Translations under genes and position numbers: made by a program | Notes under the pieces: generated by a model | Seen by the model: only the letters and a program-made list of their open reading frames with translations | Told to the model about the DNA's origin: nothing | Database searches by the model: none | Part shown: piece by piece, positions 10,894 through 21,787 of the stretch | How the letters are laid out: each line of letters begins with the position of its first letter | How positions within the stretch are numbered: the first letter of the stretch is position 1 | Assembly: GCF_003369915.1 (NCBI RefSeq) | Contig: NC_046676.1 | Span: 16,412,001-16,476,000 of the forward strand | Length of the DNA: 64,000 nt | DNA from: Drosophila miranda | Lineage: Eukaryota; Arthropoda; Insecta; Diptera; Drosophilidae | Direction: 5' to 3'

Positions 10894-13800
10894 CACTCTC
10901 GTTCACCCTGGAGCCCCAGGATGCTGTTGTGCCCGAGGGCCACTCGGTGCTGCTGCAGTGCTCCGGCAGTGCGCCTGCCCGTGGCAAGGGCAAGGCCACG
11001 CCCACGCCCACGCCTGCAACCGTGCGATGGCGGGGACCCGACGGCCAGGACCTGGGCATCGTGGGGGACACCTTCCGCACGCAGCTGAAGAACGGATCGC
11101 TGTACATCAGTTCGGTGGAGGAGAACCGCGGCCTGACCGGCGCCTACCAGTGCCTCCTCACCGCCGAGGGGGTGGGCAGCGTGCTCAGCCGGCCGGCGCT
11201 GGTGGCGATTGCCCGCCAGCCGGACCTCAACCAGGACTTCATCGAGACGTACCTGCTGCCGGGACAGACGGCCTACTTCCGGTGCATGGTGGGCGAGGCC
11301 AGCTGGCAGGAGGGCGTGCGGCACTCGGTGCAGTGGTTCCGGGACGACACGCCCCTGCCCCTGGACAAGCTGCGGATGGTGGTGCTGCCCAACGGGGCCC
11401 TGGAGATCGACGAGGTGGCTGCCTCCGATCGCGGCGCCTACCAGTGCAACGTCACCTCGGGCAGCGTCTCCCGCCTGAGCAGCAAGACCAATCTGAACAT
11501 CAAGAAGGCGGCGAGCGAGCAGCCGGGCGGCGAGCATGCGGTGGCCCCCTCCTTCCTGGTGGGGCCGTCGCCCAAGACCGTCCGCGAGGGGGACACCGTC
11601 ACCCTGGACTGTGTGGCCAACGGGATGCCCAAGCCGCAGATCAAGTGGCTGCGCAACGGCGAGGAGCTCGACCTGAACGACCTCGACTCGCGCTTCTCCA
11701 TCATCGGCACGGGCTCGCTGCAGATCTCCAGTGCCGAGGACATCGACTCGGGCAACTACCAGTGCCGGGCCAGCAACACCGTCGACTCCCTGGACGCCCA
11801 GGCCACGGTGCAGGTCCAGGTGCCGCCCAAGTTCATCCAGGCGCCCCGCGACAAGACCGCCCACGAGAAGGAGGAGCTGGAGCTCGAGTGCGCCATCCGG
11901 GGCAAGCCCAAGCCCCTCATCAGGTGGCTGAAGAACGGCGACCTTGTCACCCCCAACGACTATATGCAGCTGGTGGCCGACCACAACCTGCGCATCCTGG
12001 GACTCCTCCACTCCGATGCCGGGATGTTCCAGTGCGTGGGCACCAATGCCGCTGGCAGTGTCCAGGCAGCGGCCCGGCTACGCGTCGTCCCACCAGGAGG
12101 TAAGTGGGCCCCCCCGCCACCCCTCCTATCCCCCTACCCCGCCTATCCCCCTTGTATATGTAGTCTCCCAGCCCGGTGTCCAGTATTTGTCCAGCTGTCG
12201 ATTCGGCCTGTAAAATGACTCTACGAAATTGAACGCCTAGCTCCACGTACCTCCAGACCTTTCAATTTGTACAAACATTGTCCTTTCATTGTCCTCCTGC
12301 TTTTGTAAATTTATTTCATGTGTGTTGTGTTGTGTATTTGTATATATTTTGTGTAGAATTTTGTGCTAAAATATTGATATTTCTTTTGCGATCCAATGAT
12401 GGAGGAGAAAACCCAGAGGATAGAACGGATAAACGAGTTGGAATACCATCCGTATAGCCATACGCCAAAAAAAAAAAAACCATTTATCGATATCGATAAT
12501 CGATTTTCGTTGAAACAATTTTTTTAAACCTGTAACTTTGTCTTTTTTGAGATAGATTTCGTGTGATTCCTCAAGAATCCACAGCAAAATAATATTAAAA
12601 TAAGTAAATCTAAAAATTTGCCACCTTTAAGGAGGCTCCTGCTCATGTCTCTCAGAATCCGTGGAGCATCTAAAAAGCTCTGAGGACGAGTCCTGCTATA
12701 TTCTAGGGCCTTTCCGAATTGTTTTGTAATTATGGCTACAGATTTTTAGTCGGGAAAGAAAGCCTAAAAGCCTTCACGGAACCGATATTTTCCAAACCAA
12801 AAAAAATCGATTATTATCGATGATGTCGATACCAGCCGTTTCTGGTGTGTTCTCCCCATCGGATCGCAAAGGAGAATCGTCGTCGGTAGCAATTAATAAT
12901 AAAGAAATGTGATATTAAATGAATTTTGTCAATATAATTTATTAACTTTTGTTTTGTTTTATTTGTTTTTCTTTGTTTCCGTTTCCTTTTCGACACTTTT
13001 CCTTGGCTTATCATTTCCTCGACGCGACGCGACATCCATCCAATCCCGAATCCCGTCCCAAAAGTGAAAATCAAACAACGCAAACCCCAAGGCCAGTCCA
13101 CCAAGTCCCTGCAGACCTCCGACAGTCCAGTGAAACGACGACGACCGTACAGCTCGGGAGAGCAGCAGCCGCTGCGCACCAAATCGGGGGCCAGCCTGCG
13201 CTCGACCGAGGACTTGGACGAGGACGAGGACGGGGACGACGACAGTGCCCAGGACAGTGGTCCGACCACGCGGCTCCTGTACTCCAAGACCCTGCTGGAC
13301 AGCCTGCAGCACTCGGGGAAGGCCTCACGGCCCGAGCAGCCGCTCAACGATCGCAACTTTGAGCGGAACGAGGCCAGCGCCCTGCGGCGGGAGAGCAGCG
13401 CAGGGGACAGGGGCAACGGCCACAATGACAACGACCAAGACGACGACGATGACGACGAGTACGACGATGACGAGACGAAGGAGGCACTGATCGCTGCCTA
13501 CAAGCACGGCGATGATCCCCAGAAAATACTGGCCTCCTGGCAGAGCAACAAGCACAAGAAATCCCAGCCACAGCAGCAGCAACAGAAGCTGCAATTGCCA
13601 TTGCCCCCATCCTTCAATTTTGCGTCCCCCGCAGATTCAAGCGAGCAGGAAGCGAGCGCCAATGCCGCCGCCGGGAGTGGAGTGCCACTGAAGAGTCTAG
13701 GCAGCGGACTTCTGGCCCGTCTGCCCAGCCAGCCCCGCGACCTGGCCGCCCAGATAGTCAAGCCGCGGTTCGTCACCCTCAGCTGGGCGGAGCCCCTGCA

Positions 13801-16800
13801 GAATGCCGGGGAAGTGGTCTACTACACGGTCTACTACAAGATGAACAACAGCGAGAGGTGGGTATCTGATTGCTTCCTGCTTTTGACAGACGGCTGGCAT
13901 CCTTTTGGCGGAATTAAAACTCTTTTCCGTTTCTGTTTCTGTTTAGGGAGCAGAAAATGGTGACCAAATCGCACGACGACCTGCAGGTGAACATCCAATC
14001 GCTGCTGCCGGGCAGGACGTACCAGTTCCGTGTGGTGGCCAGCACGAACTTCGGCAGCGGCGAGTCCTCTGCCCCGCTGGAGGTCAGCACCCAGCCGGAG
14101 GTGAACATAGCCGGACCGCCGCGGGCCTTTGAGGGCCATGCGCGCAGTCACAGCGAGATCTACGTGCGCTGGGAGGAGCCGGCAGTGACCAACGGAGAGA
14201 TACTCAAGTACCGCGTCTACTACTCGGAGGTGGGACACGCGCCCGATGCCATAGTCGCCCCAGACCACAGGCTAATCGAACCTTTGAACCCGTTTCAGAA
14301 CGAAAGCGGAGCTGATTTGTACCACGATAGCACCGCCATGGAGGCACTGCTCACCGAGCTGCGTGCCTACACGGACTACGTGATCAGTGTGGTGCCCTTC
14401 AATCGGAACGGCATGGGCGATCCCTCGGCCGAGATCAAGGTGAAGACGTACTCCTCAACGCCGTCGGAGCCGCCCAACAATGTCACCCTGGAGGTGACCA
14501 GTTCCAGCGTGAGTATACCCTTTCGTCTCTTTGGGAGTCTCTTTACCCTCTTAACCTTTGTGTCCTTGCCGTTGCCGGGCAGTCCATTACCGTTCACTGG
14601 GAGCCACCCGCCGAGGAGGATCGCAATGGCCAGATAACAGGCTACAAGATCCGGTATCGCAAGTTCAAGGACGCGCCGCAGGTGAAGAGCACGCCGGCCA
14701 ACATACGCTACTTCGAGCTGAGCGGACTGGACCGCAGTGCCGAGTACCAGGTGAAGATTGCGGCCATGACGGTGAATGGATCCGGGCCGTTCACGGAGTG
14801 GTATCGCGTCAATACGCTGGAGAACGATCTGGACGAGACGCAGGTGCCGGGCAAACCGATCTGGATCAATATACAGCCGGGAGCGGAGAACATCGGCCTG
14901 CACTGGGGTCCGCCGCAGCAGCCGGAGATCAAGATACGCAACTACGTGCTGGGCTGGGGCCGAGGCATACCCGACGAGAACACCATCGAGCTGAAGGAGA
15001 CCGAGCGCTACCACGTGCTCAAGAACCTCGAGTCGAACACGGAGTATGTGGTCTCGCTGAGGGCGCGCAATGTGAAGGGCGATGGCCCGCCGATCTACGA
15101 CAACATCAAGACCCGCGACGAGGAGCCCATCGACGTGCCGGTGCCGCTGGAGGTGCCCGTGGGCCTGAGGGCCATCACCATGTCGAGCTCCTCGATCGTT
15201 GTCTACTGGATCGACACGATGCTGAACAAGAACCAGCACGTGACCGACAACCGCCACTACACGGTCAGCTACGGCATCACGGGATCCAGTCGCTATCGCT
15301 ACCACAACACCACCGATCTCAACTGCATGATCAACGACCTGCGGCCGAACACCCAGTACGAGTTCGCCGTCAAGGTGGTGAAGGGGCGCCGCGAGTCCGC
15401 CTGGTCGATGTCGGTGCTGAACAGCACCTACCAGAATGTGCCAGTGACGCCGCCGCGGGAGGTAACTGTGCGCCTGGACGAGGAGAATCCCCCCACGGTG
15501 ATCATCCAGTGGATGCCGCCTAAGCACACGGTGGGCCAGATCACCGGCTACAACATCTACTACACGACGGACACCACGAAGCGCGACCGGGACTGGTCCA
15601 TTGAGGCCTTCGCCGGCGAGGAGACCATGCTGATGCTGTCCAACCTGAAGCCCTACACCACCTACTACTTCAAGGTGCAGGCGCGCACCACCAAGCAGCA
15701 GGGCAACAACAATGCCCCCTTCTCCGCTCTGGTGTCCTACACGACCACGGCTGCGGTGATCATGCAGGAGGCGGACACCATTGCCAAGGGCATCGACAAC
15801 GAGCAGCTGCTGTACATCATCGGAGCCACGGTCGTCGTGCTGCTGGTTGTCCTCTTTGCCATTCTATTCCTCTGCCGCAGCAAGCCCCAATCGTCCCCGG
15901 AGCATACGAAAAAGAGGTAAAGTCCTAAGGTCCTACGGACCCTGTGCCACTTTCTGACCTGTTTTTCGATTTGCAGCTATCAAAAGAACAACGTGGGAGT
16001 GCCAAAGCCCCCAGATCTATGGATCCATCACGACCAGATGGAGCTGAAGAACATTGACAAGGGTCTGCACACTGTCACGCCCGTCTGCAGCGATGGAGCC
16101 TCCAGTAGTGGGGCCCTGACCCTGCCCCGCTCGGTGGTCCACAGCGAGTACGAGGTGGAGACGCCTGGCGGAGTGCCTGGGCATGTGACCAACTCGCTGG
16201 ACAAGCGCTCCTACGTGCCCGGCTATATGAGTGAGTAGCAGACCATTGGGTTCTTTGTCCGGCTCATCAATCGCCATTCCCCGCCAGCAGCCACTTCGAT
16301 GAACTCTACGATGGAGCGCCCGCAGTATCCGAGGACCCAGTACAGCCACCAGAACCGCTCGCACATGACCATGGAGACGGGCCTCTCGCAGCAGAGCCTC
16401 TCGCAGCCGAACCAGAACAGCTCGCTGGCCCAAACGCCCGAGCACCCCTACGGGGGCTACGATGCCAGCTTCTGGTTAGTTCCCAACCCCCCAAAAATCT
16501 AGTCAAGCACTCGATTCAATTTAGTTCAGAGCAATTCAGAAGCACCACAAAATTCTCATCTAAATTCGAAACAGTTGTTGTGTCTCCGATCTTGCGAGCT
16601 TGGGGATATATAGTTATAGTTGAAGCAGAGGCATGGGCACGAGATCGCGATGGGGACGTATTGATTCCCGTGTGACGGTCAATTTGGTGCGAGAGCCGTC
16701 GATGAAGATGATCAAGCTCAATCGGCAGACATTGGAGCGTCGCGTGGACCACCAGCTGATGCTGATGTCGTCGCCGGTGCCGTTTGTTAACTTCATGAAC

Positions 16801-17597
16801 AAGTTCCGCCTGGACGAGATTCTGATCAACCACCAGGCCAGAGGGGTGTTCAGCATGCGCGACTCGGCCACCGTTACCGAACTGGCCAGCTACACGTGGA
16901 GCATTATGTCCGCCAGCGACCGACTGCCGTACACCCGTCTGGCCGTGAAAGCCAGGGAGATTCAGAACGCGCGCAAGCTTTACTTTCAGGGCAACAGCGT
17001 CAGTCGAGTAATCGCCAGGAGTGCCCTGGCCCACAACTAGGGCCATAATTCGTTCGAATCATATGAATTTGTTAGCAATATAAAGCACAAACAAAACAAA
17101 ACCTTTGGCCTTACCTAGATCTAATTGTTTGTCTTTGCTCTCTCCTCCCTGTTGAACTGTTGCAGCAATGCCGGCAATGGAGCTGCTGGCAATGGCTGTG
17201 TGTCCACCATCGAGAGTGCCAAGCGCGGGCATCCGCTCAAGAGTTTCAGCGTTCCAGGGCCACCGCCCACTGGGGGAGCCACGCCTATTAACAAGCACAG
17301 TGAGTATCTGGACCATAAAGGCGATCTTGTGGCGCCACTGACGCTCGTACGACCTTGTTTCTTTCAGCTCCTGCCGTAACAATACGTCCACAGAACCAGT
17401 CGCCCTACAAGAAGCCATCGTTCTCGGCCGCCACGCCCAATCGCTTGCAGGGCGGCGGGTCGGTGGCACACTCGACCGACGAGATCCAGAGACTGGCACC
17501 GAGCACATCCACCGAGGAGCTCAACCAGGAGATGGCCAATCTGGAGGGTCTCATGAAAGATCTGAGCGCCATCACGGCCAACGAGTTCGAGTGTTAA
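10894..17597 (+). CDS. fra: Frazzled, DCC-family netrin receptor (5' exon outside window)
   Basis: Single-pass axon-guidance receptor for Netrin. Exons I infer: 10894-12099, 13065-13857, 13947-14229, 14299-14508, 14583-15916, 15977-16230, 16288-16474, 17166-17299, 17368-17597. All junctions keep frame and give about 1,543 residues. Exon one encodes four Ig domains, each with the Cys...Trp...YxC/FxC pattern. 13065-13634 is a low-complexity insert (acidic run, polyQ). Six FN3 domains run from about 13700 to 15750. A hydrophobic membrane span lies at about 15808-15873 (IIGATVVVLLVVLFAILFLC). In the tail, PPDLWIHHDQMELK (about 16005-16046) is DCC motif P1, a proline-rich stretch (about 17250-17285) suits P2, and the last 27 residues (EMANLEGLMKDL core) are P3. 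The signal peptide and start codon lie upstream. The small intron 14230-14298 is stop-free and a multiple of three, so its status is less sure. Confidence 0.93.
12100..13064 (+). other. fra: fra intron with two DRE/BEAF-like ATCGAT clusters
   Basis: Intron between the Ig exon (donor GTAAGT at 12100) and the insert/FN3 exon (acceptor AAAAG just before 13065, weak). No coding content was seen. It holds two overlapping TATCGATA sites at 12485-12498 and a second ATCGAT cluster at 12805-12831 in roughly inverted orientation. Confidence 0.7.
16475..17165 (+). other. fra: fra intron hosting a nested gene
   Basis: Donor GTTAGT follows the TG of a split codon at 16474; the acceptor CAG at 17163-17165 restores the frame. 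A complete 135-residue frame (16633-17040) lies inside on the same strand, leaving about 160 bp upstream and 125 bp downstream. Confidence 0.8.
16633..17040 (+). CDS. Nested protamine-like/MST-HMG-box protein
   Basis: Intronless 135-residue basic protein, stop TAG, wholly inside a fra intron on the same strand. The N-terminal 40 residues are Arg-rich (TRSRWGR, ETLERRV-type). The core (about residues 50-115) reads PVPFVNFMNKFR, then SATVTELASYTWSIMSASDR, then LPYTRLA. This spacing of Phe, Trp-x-x-Met and basic residues resembles the divergent HMG-like box of Drosophila sperm nuclear basic proteins (Mst35B, Mst77F, Prtl99C and relatives). From memory, D. melanogaster CG30056 in 49B belongs to that family and is the natural orthologue candidate; I cannot verify it here. 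A TATATA run at about 16606-16611 sits just upstream. If correct, it packages DNA in late spermatids. Family assignment is inference; the intact frame is directly seen. Confidence 0.72.
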   Translation: MGTRSRWGRIDSRVTVNLVREPSMKMIKLNRQTLERRVDHQLMLMSSPVPFVNFMNKFRLDEILINHQARGVFSMRDSATVTELASYTWSIMSASDRLPYTRLAVKAREIQNARKLYFQGNSVSRVIARSALAHN

Positions 17598-18990
17598 CAG
17601 TGAGGCGGCACCTGACCCGCCCCCACCCCCCTACCACCCACTACAAGTATTAGTCGTGAAAACAATTTATGTTACTTGTTTTTTAGTTTCTGTTGGGCAC
17701 CAATCGAGTTGGATTGAGCACTGGACAGGTCTGCATTTAGTCTTAGTTAAACCATGTGCGATATAAATGAATGAACGATCGAATGACGAGAACTGTAAAT
17801 ACGAACGACGCCGCCATATACATATTTAAGCCTAGATACACACATCCATAACTATAAATAGCATCTTGGTATAGTTAGTTAACGATTAAGCAACAAGAAA
17901 ACTGTGTAAAAACATACAGCCAGTGCAGAAGTGCGTTCATTGTGTGCAGGATTGACTGAACTGGCTACCACACGACATTTCATATTTATCACACTGCAGC
18001 ACCTTCATTTCATACGCATGCAGATCCGCTTTAGTCTCTAAGTCTACATATTGTATTCATATGGTAAATATGCATTTGCATCTGCATCTACGTCTAAGCT
18101 AAATTTCGTACTATTTATGCCCCTAGGAACGTAACTTTTATACTAATCTATGTATTACTACACCCACAAAAACAATCAAAACATTCGGTAACAATTTGTA
18201 TCTTAAAGTGTCATCTGTATTTTATCCTTATCTTCAACTTGTTCTTCAAGTTGGAAACGTGCCATTTAAACATTTGTCGCATACCCCATACCACACACGC
18301 AACACACGCAACACACAACTACTTAAGCTATGAAGTCGAGATCCAGATTCTAGACTGTAAGCCAGCCGGCCAGCAAAGCATTTACGATTTAAACTTTAGA
18401 TATGTATAACACACTGTCTGTTTTAATGTGGAAACTCTTTCAGGAGATTTTGATATGCTCAAAATGCGTATTGCCTAAAGAGTTAAGTGCGTGTTTTTAT
18501 TTATTGTTCACTAAACTGTATTCAACATTGCCATGCACACAACAATCTCATTGAACATTGAACTCGGCAATCTCGACAGCAAGAGAATACATACGAGTAT
18601 ATATAAACCAAAACTATTACAACTAAATAACATGCACAAGGAGAACATTTTAAAATTTTGAATTTTGTAATGTATTGAACGTAAAGTGAAATTGATAAAT
18701 ATATGAGCAAATTGTGGAAAATATTCTGAACTTTGGTCCTTTTTTTGTTTAGAAGAAGAGAGGAACCTTCCACAAGGTTCCGGAAAAAGGGGATTACAGA
18801 AATGTATGCCGATCGACGGTCTAGGTCCTGTCCTTCGCCGATCTAGCCCTGTTTGCCCCCCGAATAGCGAATCTCAAGGGGAATTCGTTCAACGTCCAAG
18901 AAGGGGAATTAATGTCTAGCCTAAAAAGCATTGGGATAGTCCTGCCAACTGATTGACATCAGAAAAACATCCCCCTCATCCAAAAATCTC
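17598..18990 (+). other. fra: fra 3'UTR (end uncertain)
   Basis: AT-rich sequence after the fra stop with no coding frame. A Pumilio-type element UGUAAAUA lies at 17794-17801. I see no canonical AATAAA until about 18989, so the true polyadenylation site may use a variant signal earlier. Confidence 0.5.
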
Positions 18991-19109
18991 AATAAAATCG
19001 AGATTTTGATTGAACAGCAGGTACTTCGCCGAAGATATAGCGGCCCAAGTGTGTGCTCAAAATAAAATCAAAGCCACCTTCATGTATTTTTCTACAGCAC
19101 AAGAGTATG

Positions 19110-19335
19110 CAATATCATACGAGCAAACTCATCGCCGAACTCCAAATTATCTAGTAAGATGTGCTATGGATGATACCTATGCTAACTCATATCGTAGGGA
19201 CAGGTATGATTCAAGTTGGATCTAGTCATTATAGCATTGATGGCAAGTCCTTCCAAAGACAGATTCTAGTCAGATTCTGACGCTGTATGAACGTAAATGG
19301 ACACCAGCCATTATAAGGACGTACCGAGACCATTT
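19110..19335 (-). pseudogene. DUF1091 gene fragment, left copy
   Basis: 19190-19330 closely matches exon 2 of the intact gene at 19894-20061 (shared TCATTATAGCATTGATG, ACACCAGCCATT and others) but lacks about 20 bp in the middle and is frame-disrupted. 19125-19170 matches the start of its exon 3 (CTCCAAATTATC). No exon 1 was found. This reads as a decayed tandem duplicate. Confidence 0.7.
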
Positions 19336-19672
19336 CCATTCAACCAAAAACCGATTACACATTAGGGGTAATGAAGCTATAGTTTAGTGACTTCGAAACC
19401 AATGCGAATAACAAATATTGGGGTGATTACGACTGCCTAATGACTATGCGTAGTGTCAGCAAAAGCTTAGCTAAAATGTAAATATCTATTAATTTTCCAT
19501 TAAACTTCACAAGTCTAAACGATAGGTTCTGTATTTTATATAAATTTGGACATATGATATGTGCATATGTACTAGATGTTTGTGCCTGGAATAGAATAAA
19601 TATATACATAGCCAGCTACTGTGGGCCCTTGGGTCCGGTCCTGTAGTACCTGTCCATAGCTATCCGATCCAA

Positions 19673-20409
19673 TTATTGTTCATCTCTTGCGAAAAACACT
19701 GAAACTTGCACTCTCCATGTTTTGTCAGTGGCAAATCGTAGTTGGATCTTATAGTCGCCTTTGGGGAGTGGTAAAGTTCTCAGCAAACCGTCTGTGAATT
19801 CCAAATTATCCAGTATGATATCATGCTAAATGATGGCAATAAATGGATCCAATTAAAACTGTTTCATTTTGTGGATGATATGCTAACACCCACATTGTAT
19901 GGACAGGTGTGATTTAGGTTGGATCCAGTCATTATAGCATTGATGACAAGTCCTTCGAAAGAAACATCGTTCACATTTGCCATGAGCTGGCAGAAATCCT
20001 TGCTGACGTTGTACAGAAATGGACGCCAGCCATTGTAGCGACGATACATGCTCCAATTCATCTGTCATAGGCAAACCCCAAATAACCACAAGGCTCTCGG
20101 CCACAATCAGGATTCTGGACTCACCCACGCGTTTGTAACGGGCGTCTTGTGCATTTGGCAGTGTATATTGACTCCCGCGCGTCCCCTGCCGAGGAGATTG
20201 AGTTTGCATTTCGAGAAAGTCACAAAGGACTCGCCATACGACTCGCACTGGAGGTTGGTGAATCTGGAGCGCGACCTCCAACCCTCGCACCCCAGAACGG
20301 AGCAGAGCACAACAGCTGCGGCCAGAAAATGCCACCGGCCAGATACAAGTGCGTCAAACATTTCGGTGCTACTAATCACACGCCAAATGGACATGGCCTT
20401 TTTAAACAA
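19673..20409 (-). CDS. DUF1091 family secreted protein, intact
   Basis: Three exons on the minus strand: 20409-20125, 20061-19894, 19825-19673, joined by 63- and 68-bp GT-AG introns, both in phase 0. The product is 201 residues from the first Met; the in-frame Met at 20361 gives 185 residues and a better signal peptide (core HFLAAAVVLCSVLGC), so I favour it. DUF1091 hallmarks appear in order: SRFTNLQCES, FSKCKLNLLGRG, RRYNGWRPFLYN, DFCQLM, NLNHTCPYN, HDIILDNL, LPLPKGDYK. The family is large in flies, is found with the CheB chemosensory proteins, and is mostly of unknown function; secretion is expected. Neighbours on both sides are decayed copies, so this is the surviving member of a small tandem array. 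No gene symbol can be assigned. Confidence 0.85.
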
Positions 20410-20689
20410 ATTTGGTGCAGTCCTCCTTAATCATGCTATATTTCATTGCTTTCAGGTGATTACGGGTGCATCCATGGAGATCTAATGAGTTTATTCGGTG
20501 TTTAAAAGGCCCGAACTAAAGCCCATCCGCTATAGCCTTAGCTAAACTGTATTACTCTTCAATAATTATATATATGTTATATATATTTATAACCATACCA
20601 AATTCTTGGGTCAGTAGACAAGTGGATGTCGAAGTTCGCATTGGTAGCAATAGGACCTTTAAAAGTCACTATCTTTCTGCTCCGTTTAT

Positions 20690-21275
20690 ACTTCATCTCT
20701 CACGAAAACTTACCCTACTTCCTCGAGTGCCATCGTTATGAGCATGAGAGGTGTCAGATGTAGGAGGAAGGGATCGTGCCACACATGGTAGCGGATCCCA
20801 AGGTGTTCAAGGATTGGATCCCATTCAACAATAATGAGTGTCGGCGGAGTAAGAAGGAATGGTTGTGCGTAGCAATGCTTTGCAGCTGTGCCCCTTGATC
20901 CCACCAACAGAAAACTGTTTCAGACCCAAACAAATTTGTTAATATTAGTGTGCTAAGTGGAGGAATTAAATAGCTGAATATTAATAAAAACCCCAGACAA
21001 ATCGTATAAAAAGGTGTGATTTAAATTGGATCGAGTCATTATAGCTTTGATGACAAACCCTTCGAAAGATTCACATTTTCCATGAGCCTGCAGAAATTCG
21101 AGCTGATGATGCATACTGCCAATAACCAAACGGCCTTGGCTACAATCTAGATTCCATACTCACCCGCGCATTTTCGATGGGCATTTACCCAAATCTAGAG
21201 TTCAATCTCCGGCATTGGCACCCCAGATTGGAGCTGAGAACCCGCCGAACAGACACAAATATCGCAACCGTAACT
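20690..21275 (-). pseudogene. DUF1091 gene remnant, right copy
   Basis: On the minus strand it keeps an exon 1 remnant (about 21183-21275, with GGCACCCCAGA shared with the intact gene), a recognisable donor (GGGTGAGT at about 21163-21170), intron 1, and the 3' part of exon 2 (21013-21110, TCATTATAGC...GATGACAA). An exon-3-like end at 20690-20720 matches the end of the intact coding region. Much of exon 1, the middle of exon 2 and the frame are lost. Confidence 0.65.
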
Positions 21276-21489
21276 GATCGCTCTTAAGTAAAGAAATATC
21301 AGTTTTCATATTAACATATTCACTAACATTTGACCTATAAGTTAAGGATTATAACGAAATCATGTTGTATGCAAAAAGTCAGGAAGACATTGATGTGAAT
21401 CTGTGCCCCTTGCACAATTTTCATACGTCCATTCTTTCAGTTCTCATTACATGGTCGAAAGCACGAAACGAAAGAGCATCGAAATGATT

Positions 21490-21540
21490 TCTCTTTTAAA
21501 AGTTTACTAAGAGGACGGGTCTGGGGGCTCATTGGGGCCG
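21490..21540 (+). promoter_or_regulatory. Cyp301a1: Possible Cyp301a1 core promoter
   Basis: TTTTAAAAG at 21494-21502 resembles a TATA box, and TCATTG (Inr-like, A at 21531) follows about 35 bp later, which is slightly long spacing. It lies about 260 bp upstream of the start codon. Weak evidence. Confidence 0.25.
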
Positions 21541-21787
21541 CTGGAGCAGCTAGTTTGTGTCGGACAGCCATTGAGTGTGGAACGGAGCTCAGTTGTTGCA
21601 AGCGGACTGGTAGAGATAGAAGCCAGTTTCATTCGAGCCAGTATATCTGTGTGTGTCAACGCAAAGACAACGTCAACGCAAGACAATTGGAAATCGAGGC
21701 ATAAAACGAGTGAAATCTGATTTGAATTTAAATCGGTTAGCTGTTGCTGACACACGCATAAAGCCAGATAGAAAACAAAAAAAAGAA

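Noticed and set aside
10713..12011. Long minus-strand open frame (432 codons) opposite the fra Ig exon
   Set aside because: It mirrors GC-rich codons of the true fra exon. It has no domain content, while the + strand frame has four clear Ig domains.
10871..12103. 410-codon + strand frame overlapping the fra Ig exon
   Set aside because: Shifted-frame shadow of fra, rich in Arg/Pro/Ala/Gly and without family motifs.
14376..15527. 383-codon minus-strand frame opposite the fra FN3 exons
   Set aside because: Antisense shadow with His/Arg/Leu bias typical of reversed GC-rich codons.
20710..20907. Minus-strand 65-codon frame as a separate small gene
   Set aside because: It overlaps the remnant of the right DUF1091 copy and shows no independent signature.
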